This document shows, piece by piece, positions 8,305-18,116 of a stretch of 56,916 bases of DNA. The position numbers were made by a program, and so were the translations under genes. The stretch comes from JANQRA01 sp035762545. Its GTDB lineage: Bacteria > Actinomycetota > Acidimicrobiia > Spongiisociales > ZC4RG35. Under the pieces are notes generated by a model that was given only the letters and a program-made list of their open reading frames with translations, was not told the origin of the DNA and ran no database searches. The DNA is taken from the NCBI GenBank assembly GCA_035762545.1, contig DASTOM010000039.1, positions 1-56,916 of the forward strand, given 5' to 3'. The first letter of the stretch is position 1, and every line of letters starts with the position of its first letter.

Positions 8305-9144
8305 ATGGCCAGGTACGGAATCAAGACCCCCAACCACCACACGACGTGGGAGAACATGCTGGAGGTGTGGAAGGAGGCAGATCAGGGCGATACCTTCGAG
8401 TCGGCCTGGAACTGGGACCACCTCTACCCGCTGCGTAGCGACGTGAACGGGACGTCACTCGACGGATGGGTGACCCTTTCGGCACTGGCCCGGGAGACCA
8501 GCCGGCTCCGCATCGGCTCGATGGTCAACGGCATGCACTTCCGGCACCCGTCGATAACGGCGAAGATGGCGGTCACCCTCGATCTGATATCCGGTGGCCG
8601 GTCCTATCTGGGATTGGGGGCGGGTTGGTTCGAGGAGGAGTCGGAGGCGCACGGGATCGACCTCGGGACCATGAAGGAGCGCTTCGACCGCTTCGACGAG
8701 GGCCTGGAGGTGATAGTCAGCTTGCTCACCGAGGAGGAGACCAGCTTCTCCGGCCAGTTCTACGAGTTGAAGGGAGCGTTGAACGAGCCCAAGGCATCCC
8801 AGAAGCCGCATCCCCCAATCTGCATCGGTGGCGTCGGCCGGAAGAGGACCCTTCGTGCGGTGGCGCGGTGGGCTCAGATGTGGGACGCCCTTCTCACCGA
8901 GCCTGACGAGTGGCTCGAGCTCAGGAATGTCCTGGAGGGGCACTGCCAGGAGGTTGGACGAGACTCGAGCGAGATCGACTGCTCGGTCCATGTCCGCTAC
9001 TCGCAAGGCGACGACGTCTCTGAGATCGCCGACCAGACCGCCGCCCGATTCGAGGCCGGAGTCGACATCGTCATCTACACGCTGGGCACGCCCTACGACG
9101 CCTCGATGATCGAACCCCTGGCCAACGCGCTCTCCCGGACCTGA
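8305..9144 (+). CDS. LLM-class (luciferase-like) F420-dependent oxidoreductase
   Basis: This 279-aa TIM-barrel enzyme has the luciferase-like monooxygenase pattern: WNWDHLYPL, HFRHPSITAKMAVTLD, LGLGAGWFEEESEAHGI and PICIGGVGRKRTLRAVARWA. In Actinomycetota these enzymes typically use coenzyme F420 or FMN to reduce or oxygenate small organic substrates. The substrate is not predictable here. The ATG at 8305 follows AGAGGAG. The gene opens the plus-strand cluster, ends 2 bp before the LVIVD gene and is divergent from the CocE hydrolase across a shared operator. The likely role is one redox step in degrading whatever the downstream importer brings in. Confidence 0.85.
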   Translation: MARYGIKTPNHHTTWENMLEVWKEADQGDTFESAWNWDHLYPLRSDVNGTSLDGWVTLSALARETSRLRIGSMVNGMHFRHPSITAKMAVTLDLISGGRSYLGLGAGWFEEESEAHGIDLGTMKERFDRFDEGLEVIVSLLTEEETSFSGQFYELKGALNEPKASQKPHPPICIGGVGRKRTLRAVARWAQMWDALLTEPDEWLELRNVLEGHCQEVGRDSSEIDCSVHVRYSQGDDVSEIADQTAARFEAGVDIVIYTLGTPYDASMIEPLANALSRT

Positions 9145-9146
9145 CG

Positions 9147-10307
9147 ATGCGGTCCGAGGAGGCTCAAGGCTTACGTCTCGTCGGCCACAACGCCCTGGGT
9201 GGCTACGGAGACGGCATGCAGGTGATGCGTCACGGCGACGCCCTCTACGTCGGCCACTTCGGGCCGAGCGGCATGGGGACCAGCATTCTCGACGTGAGTG
9301 ACGCCACGAGCCCGACCCTGGTTCGACAGATCGAGGCGCCCCAGGGTGCCCACAACCACAAGGTTCAGATCGCCGATGGGCTGTTGCTCGTCAACCACGA
9401 AGCGTTCCGGGGCGGTAGGCCCGAGCGCACAGGTCTGGCGGTCCACGATCTCTCCGACCCTTTCGATCCGCGGGAGATCGGTTTCTGGCACTCCACCGGT
9501 CTCGGCGTCCACCGCATCGTCTGGGAGGGCGGCCGGTACGCGTATGTCTCAGCCACACCCGAAGGCTTCTCCGAGCGGATCTGGATGGTGGTCGATCTCG
9601 AAGACCCGGAGAACCCGCGGGAGCGGGCACGCTGGTCGTGGCCGGGCATGGAGGAAGGGGGGCAGCGTGACTGGCCCGAGACCGAGGAGCGGTCGGTGCA
9701 CCACGCCCTCGTCTCCGGAGACCGCGCCTACCTGGGATTCTGGGATTCCGGCCTGGTGATCCTCGACCTCTCCGACCTCGACCACATCGAGGTGGTGTCC
9801 CGGGTCAACTGGAAGGTCGGCGGCCACACCCACACCGCACTCCCCCTCCCCTCGAGAAATCTGGTGGCAGTCACCGACGAGGTGACTTTCAACGACTGCC
9901 AGGGACCGCCTCACATGATCCGGCTCGTCGACGTGTCCGACGAGCGCGACCCTCGGGTGAGGTCCGTCTGTCCCACCCCGGGCGAGGAATTCTGCCTTCA
10001 CGGTCTGCGCTACGGCGCCCACTGCCTCCACGAGAACCGGCCCGACAGCTACCGCAGCGAGACCCTCGTCTTCGCCACCTATTTCAACGCCGGTCTCCGC
10101 GTCTACGACATCGCCGATGCCGACCATCCCGCCGAGGTCGCCCACTACATCCCGGAGTGCCCACCCGACCAGGAGGCGATCCAGATCAACGACGTGTTCG
10201 TCGACGAGAGCCATCTGGTGTACATCACGGACCGGGTGAACGGCGGCGTCTACATCGTCGAACCCGACCAGTCGCTGGCCGAGCGAATGACTGCCAGCCG
10301 GCTCTGA
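9147..10307 (+). CDS. LVIVD-repeat beta-propeller protein
   Basis: This 386-aa protein is built of repeats reading 'x-D-V-S-D-[AP]-x-x-P' (LDVSDATSPTLVRQI, HDLSDPFDPREIGFW, VDLEDPENPRERARW, VDVSDERDPRVRSVC, YDIADADHPAEVAHY). That is the LVIVD family fold of a beta-propeller. It has several conserved His residues (AHNHKVQI, GVHRIVW, HHALV, GHTHTALP) that could bind a metal, as expected for an active propeller such as a lactonase or lyase. No signal peptide is visible. The catalytic function is unknown. It sits 2 bp after the LLM gene and 19 bp before the FrsA-like hydrolase, so co-transcription is near certain. Confidence 0.7.
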   Translation: MRSEEAQGLRLVGHNALGGYGDGMQVMRHGDALYVGHFGPSGMGTSILDVSDATSPTLVRQIEAPQGAHNHKVQIADGLLLVNHEAFRGGRPERTGLAVHDLSDPFDPREIGFWHSTGLGVHRIVWEGGRYAYVSATPEGFSERIWMVVDLEDPENPRERARWSWPGMEEGGQRDWPETEERSVHHALVSGDRAYLGFWDSGLVILDLSDLDHIEVVSRVNWKVGGHTHTALPLPSRNLVAVTDEVTFNDCQGPPHMIRLVDVSDERDPRVRSVCPTPGEEFCLHGLRYGAHCLHENRPDSYRSETLVFATYFNAGLRVYDIADADHPAEVAHYIPECPPDQEAIQINDVFVDESHLVYITDRVNGGVYIVEPDQSLAERMTASRL

Positions 10308-10326
10308 CCCACCGAAAGGAACGCAC

Positions 10327-11454
10327 ATGACCGAACTCGCCTTCGGCCCTTCCGAAGACCCCCTCGTCGTCGAGCACGGAGGGTTCTATCGACGCTGGCT
10401 CAGCATGATCGACGACATCGACGAGCTCCGTGCCACGGTGGCCCGGCTGAAGGGAACGACCCAGGACCATTGGGTCCCGGTCTGGCAGGAGCGGGGCGAG
10501 AAGCACGAGGAGGAGGGCGACCGTCTCGAGGAGCTCGGTGACCACGAGTCGGCGCGGAAGTCCTACCTCCAGGCCAAGACCTACTACGCCATCGGCAGAT
10601 TCCCCGGCGAGATCACAGACGTGAAGACCCGGATCAGCGAGGCGTGCGCCCGGGCATACCGGAAGGCCTCTGCCCATCTGGACCCTCCCCTTGAGGTGAT
10701 CGACGTCCCCCACGACGGCCGGAACGTCAGGGTCCATCTGCGAATCCCCAAGGGCTCCGACGGGCCTCTTCCCGCCGTCTTGATCATGTGCGGCGCCGAC
10801 GTGTTCAAAGAGGATCGGGGCTGGGCCGCCGAACTCGCCCTCGAGAACGGTCTGGCTTCGGTGGTGATGGATGGCCCGGCGACCGGTGAGAACCCCTTCC
10901 CCTGGTCACCCAGTTCGGTGACCGCCTGGGAGGCGGCCGTCGACTACCTGGCCGCCCGTCCCGAGGTCGACGCAGAGAGGATCGGCGCCTTCGGCATCAG
11001 CCGCGGCGGCTATTCGGTGATGCAGCTCGCCGGTGTGGCGCCCGAAAAGGTGAAGGCGGTCGTGGCCAACGCCGGGCACCCGTTCGGATATCGGATGACC
11101 GACGAGGAGATGAACGAGTTCGTCGCCTACGCCAATCAACGCGCCACCTGGCGTTTCGGCGAGCCGGATGGCCCGCCGTCGTTCAACCCGACGAGCCGTG
11201 AGCAGGAAGAGGAGCGTTTCGCCACGTGGGCCCTCTCCGAGCTCGGTCTGGTGGAGCGGATAACCCAGCCGGTGTTCATGATCAACGGCAAGCACGACTA
11301 TCTGGCCCCGATCGGCAACATCTACTTCATGTTGGAGAGTGGACCGCCGACGAAACGGTCGGCCAAGATCTACCCCGATGGCGGCCACTGCGCCTTCAAG
11401 TACCAGTCGGACTGGGCCCCGGCCTCCTTCAGCTGGCTCCGCGAGCAGCTCTGA
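10327..11454 (+). CDS. FrsA-like alpha/beta hydrolase (2,6-dihydropseudooxynicotine hydrolase type)
   Basis: This 375-aa hydrolase has an N-terminal helical cap region (residues 20-115) followed by an alpha/beta hydrolase core. The nucleophile elbow is GISRGG (Ser225), the acid lies in the KHDY region and the catalytic His in DGGHCAF near the C-terminus. This layout matches the FrsA / DUF1100 family, which includes C-C bond hydrolases such as dihydropseudooxynicotine hydrolase. The ATG at 10327 follows GAAAGGA. It is the third gene of the cluster and is followed by a 208-bp leader before the importer. Cleavage of a ketone or ester intermediate is an inference from family and context. Confidence 0.75.
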   Translation: MTELAFGPSEDPLVVEHGGFYRRWLSMIDDIDELRATVARLKGTTQDHWVPVWQERGEKHEEEGDRLEELGDHESARKSYLQAKTYYAIGRFPGEITDVKTRISEACARAYRKASAHLDPPLEVIDVPHDGRNVRVHLRIPKGSDGPLPAVLIMCGADVFKEDRGWAAELALENGLASVVMDGPATGENPFPWSPSSVTAWEAAVDYLAARPEVDAERIGAFGISRGGYSVMQLAGVAPEKVKAVVANAGHPFGYRMTDEEMNEFVAYANQRATWRFGEPDGPPSFNPTSREQEEERFATWALSELGLVERITQPVFMINGKHDYLAPIGNIYFMLESGPPTKRSAKIYPDGGHCAFKYQSDWAPASFSWLREQL

Positions 11455-11543
11455 GCCGTTCGGTGCTGGTTTTGTGTCACCAGGGCGACCACAACCCGCA
11501 CACAAGGGTCGACGAGCCTCACCCTGTATCCTGCATTTTATTG

Positions 11544-11573
11544 TTGACACAACGCTGTTCTGCCACCTATGTT
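11544..11573 (+). promoter_or_regulatory. Promoter of the peptide-type importer operon
   Basis: TTGACA at 11544-11549 and TATGTT at 11568-11573 are separated by 18 bp, a good housekeeping-sigma promoter just downstream of the FrsA-like gene. Transcription should start near 11580, next to the GCAATCGTTTG element at 11588-11598. A bound repressor would then overlap the initially transcribed region. Confidence 0.6.
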
Positions 11574-11580
11574 TGAAATC

Positions 11581-11639
11581 GCCTTCACAAACGATTGCAG
11601 GGCTCGTCCCCACGGCCCCTGAATGGAGTTTGTGAGGCC
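11581..11639 (+). promoter_or_regulatory. Importer operon leader: operator copy and nested inverted repeats
   Basis: CAAACGATTGC at 11588-11598 is the exact reverse complement of the 11-mer at 8235-8245. Around it, TCACAAAC (11585-11592) pairs with GTTTGTGA (11628-11635). Inside that, CAGGG (11598-11602) pairs with CCCTG (11617-11621). The transcript could therefore fold into a two-tier hairpin just before the AGGAGG at 11650-11655. It may be an operator plus spacer, or an RNA control element. The sequence alone does not decide. Confidence 0.4.
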
Positions 11640-11662
11640 CCGGCTCATGAGGAGGACAAGGG

Positions 11663-13426
11663 ATGAAACTGGCCATTCGTAAGTCGAGGTCGCTGTTGGC
11701 GATCCTGGCGATACTGGCCCTGGTGGTGGCCGCGTGCTCTGGAGACAGCACCGATTCCACCGACGCACCGGGCACGACGGTAGAGGGTGAGCAACCCACC
11801 GCCACCACGGCCCCCGACGGCAGCAGTGATACCACCGCTGCCCCGAGCGAGGGCGGCGTGTCCAACCCGGACACTTTCGTCCACGCCGCCGACGACGAAC
11901 CAACCTCACTGGACCCGGCACAGGTCGAGGCCGGTGAGGGTGGCGAAACCGTCATCCTCCAGGTCTACGACCGTCTGGTCGAGTTCGCACCCGACGGACC
12001 GGAGTTGGTCCCCGGTCTCGCCGAGGAAGTCCCCACCACCGACAACGGCGGGATCTCAGAGGACGGCACCGTCTACACCTTTACGATCAGAGAAGGCGTG
12101 GTCGACCATGCGGGCAACCCGGTCGACGCCACCGACGTCAAATTCTCCTGGGATCGGGCCCTCACGATGGACCTCCCTGAGAGCAACGTCGGACTCCTCT
12201 CCGACACAGTGGCATCCACCGAGGCGCCCGACGCCACGACCTTCGTGGTGACGCTCAACCAGCCCAACGCCGCATTCCTGAACTCTGTGGTCACCCAATC
12301 GGTGGCCTCGATCATGTCTCAGGAGTTCGTCGATGCGAATGGTGGAGTGGAAGCGGGGACACCCAACGAGTTCATCGCCACCAACCCGGTCGGGACCGGT
12401 CCCTACGTGTTCGAGGCGTGGAACCGCGGTGAGAACATGCTCTTCACCGTCAACGACTCGTACTGGGGAACCCCGGCCAACCTGGACCTGCGGATCGAGA
12501 TCGTGCCCGACCCCGATGTCCGTGTGCTCGGCGTCCGCGCCGGTGACTACGACACCATCGAGACCGACCCATCCTTCGTGGGTGACATCGAAGGTGCCGA
12601 GGGTGTGACGGTCTTCCAGGGTGAGTTCCTGCTCGAGCCCATCCACATCGGCTTCAACCTGAACTACCCGGTCGACCAGCTCCCACCGGAAGACACCATT
12701 TCCGCCGACTTCTTCAACGACCCTCGGATCAGACAGGCGTTCAACTACGCGTTCGACTATGAGGCGTTCATCAACGGCGCACTCGGTGGCTTCGGCGCAC
12801 CGACCCCGTTCTACCTGCCACAGGGCGTCCTCGGTTACAGCGAGGATCTCCCCGTCTACAGCCAGGACCTGGCCATGGCCGAGCAGCTGTTCACCGAGGC
12901 CGGAGTCTGGGACGAAGGCTTCAGTGTGTCGGTGATCGCCGAAGGTGGGAACCTGTTCGAGATCGCGGCCCTGGTCCTCAAGGACTCCCTCGAAGGGTTG
13001 AATCCCAACTTCACGGTCAACGTGCTCGCCCTGGCCGAAGCGCAGTTCGACGAGGCCCACGCCTCGGATCCGATCCCGTATGCGCTTTGGGTGAAGAACG
13101 CCGACCCGTTCGGTGACCCACACGCCTTTGCCAGCGAGTACATGGACCCGAACGGGAACTGGGGCCAGGTCCACGCCATGGCCAACGGATATCAGGACCC
13201 GGAGGGCATCTCGGCGAGGATCGAGGAGGCGTCGGTGATCACCGATCCCGCCGAACGCGAGGCGATCTACGCAGAGCTGGCGCAGACGTTCTACGACGAC
13301 CCGATGTGGATCATCGCCGGAAACGAAGTGGCGGTGATGGCGCACCGTGACTGGGTGCAGGGCTTCGTCATGAACCCGCTGTGGCCCCGGCCGTCCCTCA
13401 AGTTCGCACTGTTCGACAAGGGATGA
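11663..13426 (+). CDS. Dpp/Opp-type ABC transporter substrate-binding lipoprotein (SBP family 5)
   Basis: This 587-aa protein has a lipoprotein signal ending LALVVAAC (lipobox Cys about residue 25), then a Thr/Ser-rich linker (residues 26-70) and a family-5 solute-binding domain. Typical stretches are DEPTSLDPAQVEAGEGGETV, YTFTIREGVVDHAG, TDVKFSWDRAL, GTGPYVFEAWNRG, and DPRIRQAFNYAFDYEAF. It should sit on the outer face of the membrane and deliver a peptide-like or other small organic ligand to the permeases encoded next. The ATG at 11663 follows AGGAGG. It has its own promoter and is separated from the permeases by a strong hairpin, which suggests higher expression than the rest of the importer. 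Confidence 0.9.
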   Translation: MKLAIRKSRSLLAILAILALVVAACSGDSTDSTDAPGTTVEGEQPTATTAPDGSSDTTAAPSEGGVSNPDTFVHAADDEPTSLDPAQVEAGEGGETVILQVYDRLVEFAPDGPELVPGLAEEVPTTDNGGISEDGTVYTFTIREGVVDHAGNPVDATDVKFSWDRALTMDLPESNVGLLSDTVASTEAPDATTFVVTLNQPNAAFLNSVVTQSVASIMSQEFVDANGGVEAGTPNEFIATNPVGTGPYVFEAWNRGENMLFTVNDSYWGTPANLDLRIEIVPDPDVRVLGVRAGDYDTIETDPSFVGDIEGAEGVTVFQGEFLLEPIHIGFNLNYPVDQLPPEDTISADFFNDPRIRQAFNYAFDYEAFINGALGGFGAPTPFYLPQGVLGYSEDLPVYSQDLAMAEQLFTEAGVWDEGFSVSVIAEGGNLFEIAALVLKDSLEGLNPNFTVNVLALAEAQFDEAHASDPIPYALWVKNADPFGDPHAFASEYMDPNGNWGQVHAMANGYQDPEGISARIEEASVITDPAEREAIYAELAQTFYDDPMWIIAGNEVAVMAHRDWVQGFVMNPLWPRPSLKFALFDKG

Positions 13427-13443
13427 TCGAAGGCTCCCGAACC

Positions 13444-13473
13444 GAGAGGGGCGCGGGACAACGCGCCCCTCTC
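13444..13473 (+). terminator. Hairpin between the binding-protein gene and the permease genes
   Basis: GAGAGGGGCGCG (13444-13455) and CGCGCCCCTCTC (13462-13473) form a perfect 12-bp stem with a 6-nt loop and no T-run. In ABC operons such a stem after the binding-protein gene acts as a partial terminator or a 3'-end stabiliser, giving an excess of binding protein. A second small repeat follows at once, TCAATCA (13474-13480) with TGATTGA (13494-13500), just before the permease start. Confidence 0.65.
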
Positions 13474-13506
13474 TCAATCACGATGCCATGCCATGATTGA
13501 GTCCTG

Positions 13507-14520
13507 ATGCAGATCAGGGACTATGTGCTGCGCCGGATGATGGTCCTACCGATCCTGATCATCGGGACCTCACTCATCGTGTTCGCCCTCACCCGGGTCG
13601 GCGGGTCCCCGGTCGGGATCTACCTCTCCCACGAGATGACCCCCGAACAGGTCGCCGAGATCGAGGAGCGCTACGGCCTCGACCAACCACTTCCCATCCA
13701 ATATCTGACGTGGGCCGGAGGGATGCTCACCGGCGACTGGGGCTGGTCCGGAGTGGCTGCGGCACCGGTCCGGCAGGTGTTCCCGGACAAGCTCGGCGCC
13801 ACCATGGAACTGTCGATCGCCGCCGCGGTCGTTGCTGTCTCACTCGGAATCGCCCTCGGCACCTACGGCGGGGCGAGACGTGACCGTTTCCCCGACCACA
13901 TGGCGCGCGTCTTCTCGATCAGCGGTGCCGCCATGCCCATCTTCTGGTTCGGCATCCTGCTGCTCATCGTCTTCTGGGTCGGTCTCGGCTGGGCGCCGAT
14001 CGGGAGGTCGGACGCCGACATCTTCGGGAGCATCGCCCACCCGACCGGGCTCTACACCGTGGACGCCATCCTCGCCGCCAATTGGAACGCCTTCGTCGAT
14101 GCGATCTGGCATCTCATCCTCCCCGCCATCGCCCTCGGCTTCGGCACCACAGCGATCATCACACGGATGATGAGGTCCTCGCTCGTCGAGACCATGAGCG
14201 AGGAGTACGTCGATGCCGCTCGGGCCAAGGGACTCCCCGAGAAGCTCGTCCTCAGGCGACACGCCCGACGCAACGCCCTGATCCCAACGGTCACCGTCAT
14301 CGGGCTCAGCTTCGGGTTTCTCCTCCAGGGCACGGTCGTCGTCGAGATCATCTTCAGGTGGCCGGGACTGGGACGCTGGATGGCTGACGCCGTGCTTCGC
14401 GGCGACCAGGCCACGATCATGGCGTACGTGATGTTCACCAGCATCCTCTTCCTGCTGGTGAACCTGGCGGTCGACGTGACCTACGCCTATCTCGACCGCA
14501 GAGTCGTGCTGGGGACCTGA
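13507..14520 (+). CDS. Dpp/Opp-type ABC transporter permease (DppB-like)
   Basis: This 337-aa protein has a first N-terminal membrane helix (YVLRRMMVLPILIIGTSLIV), then a periplasmic stretch with the family pattern EIEERYGLDQPLPIQY. About five more helices follow, with an EAA-type loop (YVDAARAKGLPEKLVLRRHA). This is the standard DppB/OppB layout. It forms one half of the membrane channel with the next gene. The ATG at 13507 is preceded by TTGAG. The stop overlaps the start of the next permease by one base (TGATG), indicating coupled translation. Confidence 0.9.
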   Translation: MQIRDYVLRRMMVLPILIIGTSLIVFALTRVGGSPVGIYLSHEMTPEQVAEIEERYGLDQPLPIQYLTWAGGMLTGDWGWSGVAAAPVRQVFPDKLGATMELSIAAAVVAVSLGIALGTYGGARRDRFPDHMARVFSISGAAMPIFWFGILLLIVFWVGLGWAPIGRSDADIFGSIAHPTGLYTVDAILAANWNAFVDAIWHLILPAIALGFGTTAIITRMMRSSLVETMSEEYVDAARAKGLPEKLVLRRHARRNALIPTVTVIGLSFGFLLQGTVVVEIIFRWPGLGRWMADAVLRGDQATIMAYVMFTSILFLLVNLAVDVTYAYLDRRVVLGT

Positions 14521-15446
14521 TGGCAGTCGAAACAGTCGGAACCAAGCCGCCTGAGCCACGTGCCGCTGCCCTGCGGACCCGCGCCACACGGTTCACCGAA
14601 CTGTCGCGTGACGTGCTGCGCAATCCGACGACCCTGATCGGCCTGATCTTGATCGTCGGCCTGATCGCAATGGCCATCTTCGCCCCCCTCCTAGTCGAAC
14701 CCAACACCCCAGACCCCTATCAGATGCCCCGCGATTGGGCAGCCCTCAACGAGCCTCCGGGCACCCCCGGTCACATCCTGGGCACGACCCAGCAGGGCGG
14801 CGACGTCCTCTACGGGGTGATCTGGGGGGCCCGCACCTCGCTCCGCCTCTCCCTGATTGTGGTCTCCATCACCGTCGTGATCGGTCTCATAGTGGGCAGC
14901 CTCGCCGGGTTCCTCGGCGGGAAGATCGACGAGTTCCTCATGCGTCTGGTCGACGTCTTCCTCTCGATACCTGAGCTGATCTTCGCCCTCGCCATCGCAG
15001 CAGTCCTCGGGCCTTCCTTCGCCAACATCATCCTCGCCCTGGCGGCGGTGTTCTGGGTGAAGTACGCCCGGATCATCCGGGGACAAGTGATCACCATCAA
15101 GCAGAACGAGTACGTGGACGCGGCGCGGGTCATCGGCGATTCGCGATTCCGGATCTACATGAAGGACGTCCTGCCCAACTCGATCACCCCGGTCGTGGTC
15201 CAGGCGACGCTCGACATGGGAAACGTGGTGCTGATCGGCGCCACCCTGAGCTTCATCGGCCTCGCCGAGGCCGGACTGGCGGAGTGGGGGGTCCTGGTGA
15301 GTCAGGGCCAGGCCGGCATCTCTGCCGGTCGGTGGTGGGCGTCGACGTTCCCCGGTTTGATGGTCTTCCTCTGGGCCCTCGCCTTCAACCTGTTGGGCGA
15401 CGGCTTCCGCGACATCCTCGACCCGAAGACCGAGTCGAAGCGATGA
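14520..15446 (+). CDS. Dpp/Opp-type ABC transporter permease (DppC-like)
   Basis: This 308-aa protein begins with a cytoplasmic N-terminus, then a first helix (LIGLILIVGLIAMAIFAPLL). The DppC hallmark GHILGTTQQGGDVLYGVIWG follows, then the core helices and an EAA loop (NEYVDAARVIGDSRFRIYMK). It pairs with the preceding permease to form the transmembrane pore. The ATG at 14520 overlaps the upstream stop, and the downstream ATPase starts inside its last codons (ATGA at 15443-15446). Confidence 0.9.
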   Translation: MAVETVGTKPPEPRAAALRTRATRFTELSRDVLRNPTTLIGLILIVGLIAMAIFAPLLVEPNTPDPYQMPRDWAALNEPPGTPGHILGTTQQGGDVLYGVIWGARTSLRLSLIVVSITVVIGLIVGSLAGFLGGKIDEFLMRLVDVFLSIPELIFALAIAAVLGPSFANIILALAAVFWVKYARIIRGQVITIKQNEYVDAARVIGDSRFRIYMKDVLPNSITPVVVQATLDMGNVVLIGATLSFIGLAEAGLAEWGVLVSQGQAGISAGRWWASTFPGLMVFLWALAFNLLGDGFRDILDPKTESKR

Positions 15447-16752
15447 CTGTGGCACGCGCCCCAGAGCCGGGCACGACCGACGAAGCCGTCGCGGTCGCCT
15501 CGGTCGTTGGCCTCAAGGTCCACTTCGAGTCGAAGGCGGGTCGGGTCCATGCGGTCGACGGTGTCGACCTCGACATCCGAGACGGGGAGACCCTCGGTCT
15601 GGTCGGTGAAACCGGATGCGGCAAGAGCGTGACCGCCCGCTCGTTCCTCCGTCTCATCCCCATGCCCCCGGGAATCCACGCCGGCGGCTCGGTGCTGTTC
15701 CGCCCTCACCGCCCCTGCCCCCACTGCTCCGGCGTCGGGTGCCCGGAGTGCGGAGACACGGGACGGCTTCCCACCGCGTGTCCCCGCTGCGAAGGTTCCG
15801 GCTGCTCGGTTTGCGGTGACACCGGGATCGAGACCATCGACCTGAGCACCCTCCCCGAGGCGGGGCTGCGCGACATCCGCGGCGACCGGATCGCAATGAT
15901 CTTTCAGGATCCGGCCAAGGCCCTGAACCCGGCCCTGACCGTTAGGGAGCAGCTGGCCGAGGCCTTCTACCAACACCGGACCGACGAGGTGCTGTCCCGA
16001 GCCGAGATGGCCAACACCCACAACGTCCTGCTGCGTCGCCACGCCTCCCAGCGCTCCCGTCTCATCGAACGATGGCTTCTCGCCATGCCCCCGCTGCGAG
16101 GGCAGCGTGACCGGATCGAAGATGTGGTTGACGACATGGTGGCCGCCGCACTGGCCGAGACGCAGATCCCGAACCCGGTCAAGGTCATGGAGCGCTACCC
16201 CCACGAGCTGTCCGGTGGGATGAAGCAGCGAGTGATGATCGCTCAGGCGCTCGCCTGCAACCCCGACCTCCTGATCGCAGACGAACCGACCACTGCCCTC
16301 GACGTCACCGTGCAGGCGAGGATCATCGAGCTCATCAAGGAGCTGCAAAGCCGTCGCAAGTCGGCCGTCCTCTACATCAGCCACGACCTGTCACTGGTGA
16401 GGAGGGTCTGTGACCGGGTGGCGGTCATGTACGCCGGTCGGGTAGTCGAGGTGGGGACGACCGACGAGATCTTCAACAATCCGCTCCACCCATACACGAG
16501 GGGGTTGCTTGCCGCCATTCCCTCGCGCACCCATCTCCGCGGGAAGCTGGTCGCCATCAAGGGCACCGTCCCCGAGCTCATCGATCCCCCTCCCTCGTGT
16601 CGCTTCGTCGACAGGTGCTCCTTCGCGGTCGCGGTGTGTGGGGAGGAGGACCCCCTTCTCGAAGAGACCGAATCTGGCCACTCCGTGGCATGTTTCATCC
16701 ACAACCCACCGGCGACCGCCGGGACCCTGCCCACGTACGCGACGAAGACGTC

Positions 16753-16756
<4 letters not shown>
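15443..16756 (+). CDS. Dpp/Opp-type ABC ATPase (DppD-like) with an inserted DnaJ-like zinc-finger segment
   Basis: This 437-aa ATPase has Walker A GETGCGKS (residues 55-62), Q-loop MIFQDP, signature LSGGMKQR, Walker B LLIADEPTTALD and the C-terminal oligopeptide HPY-type Cys motif (CRFVDRCSFAVAVC). Between Walker A and the Q-loop, residues 92-128 carry four DnaJ-style repeats: CPHCSGVG, CPECGDTG, CPRCEGSG and CSVCGDTG. The eight cysteines (C92, C95, C100, C103, C113, C116, C121, C124) suit one or two zinc sites. A second insertion of about 70 residues lies between the Q-loop and the signature. It energises the importer together with the next gene. The start is fixed by ATGA overlap with the permease. 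Confidence 0.9.
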
Positions 16757-18111
<1,355 letters not shown>

Positions 18112-18116
18112 TCACG

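Noticed and set aside
12056..13477. Long open frame antisense to the binding-protein gene (473 aa)
   Set aside because: Its sequence is rich in Arg, Gly, Val and His with no family signature. It is the reverse of a clear SBP gene with lipobox and ribosome binding site, and high GC makes such shadows common.
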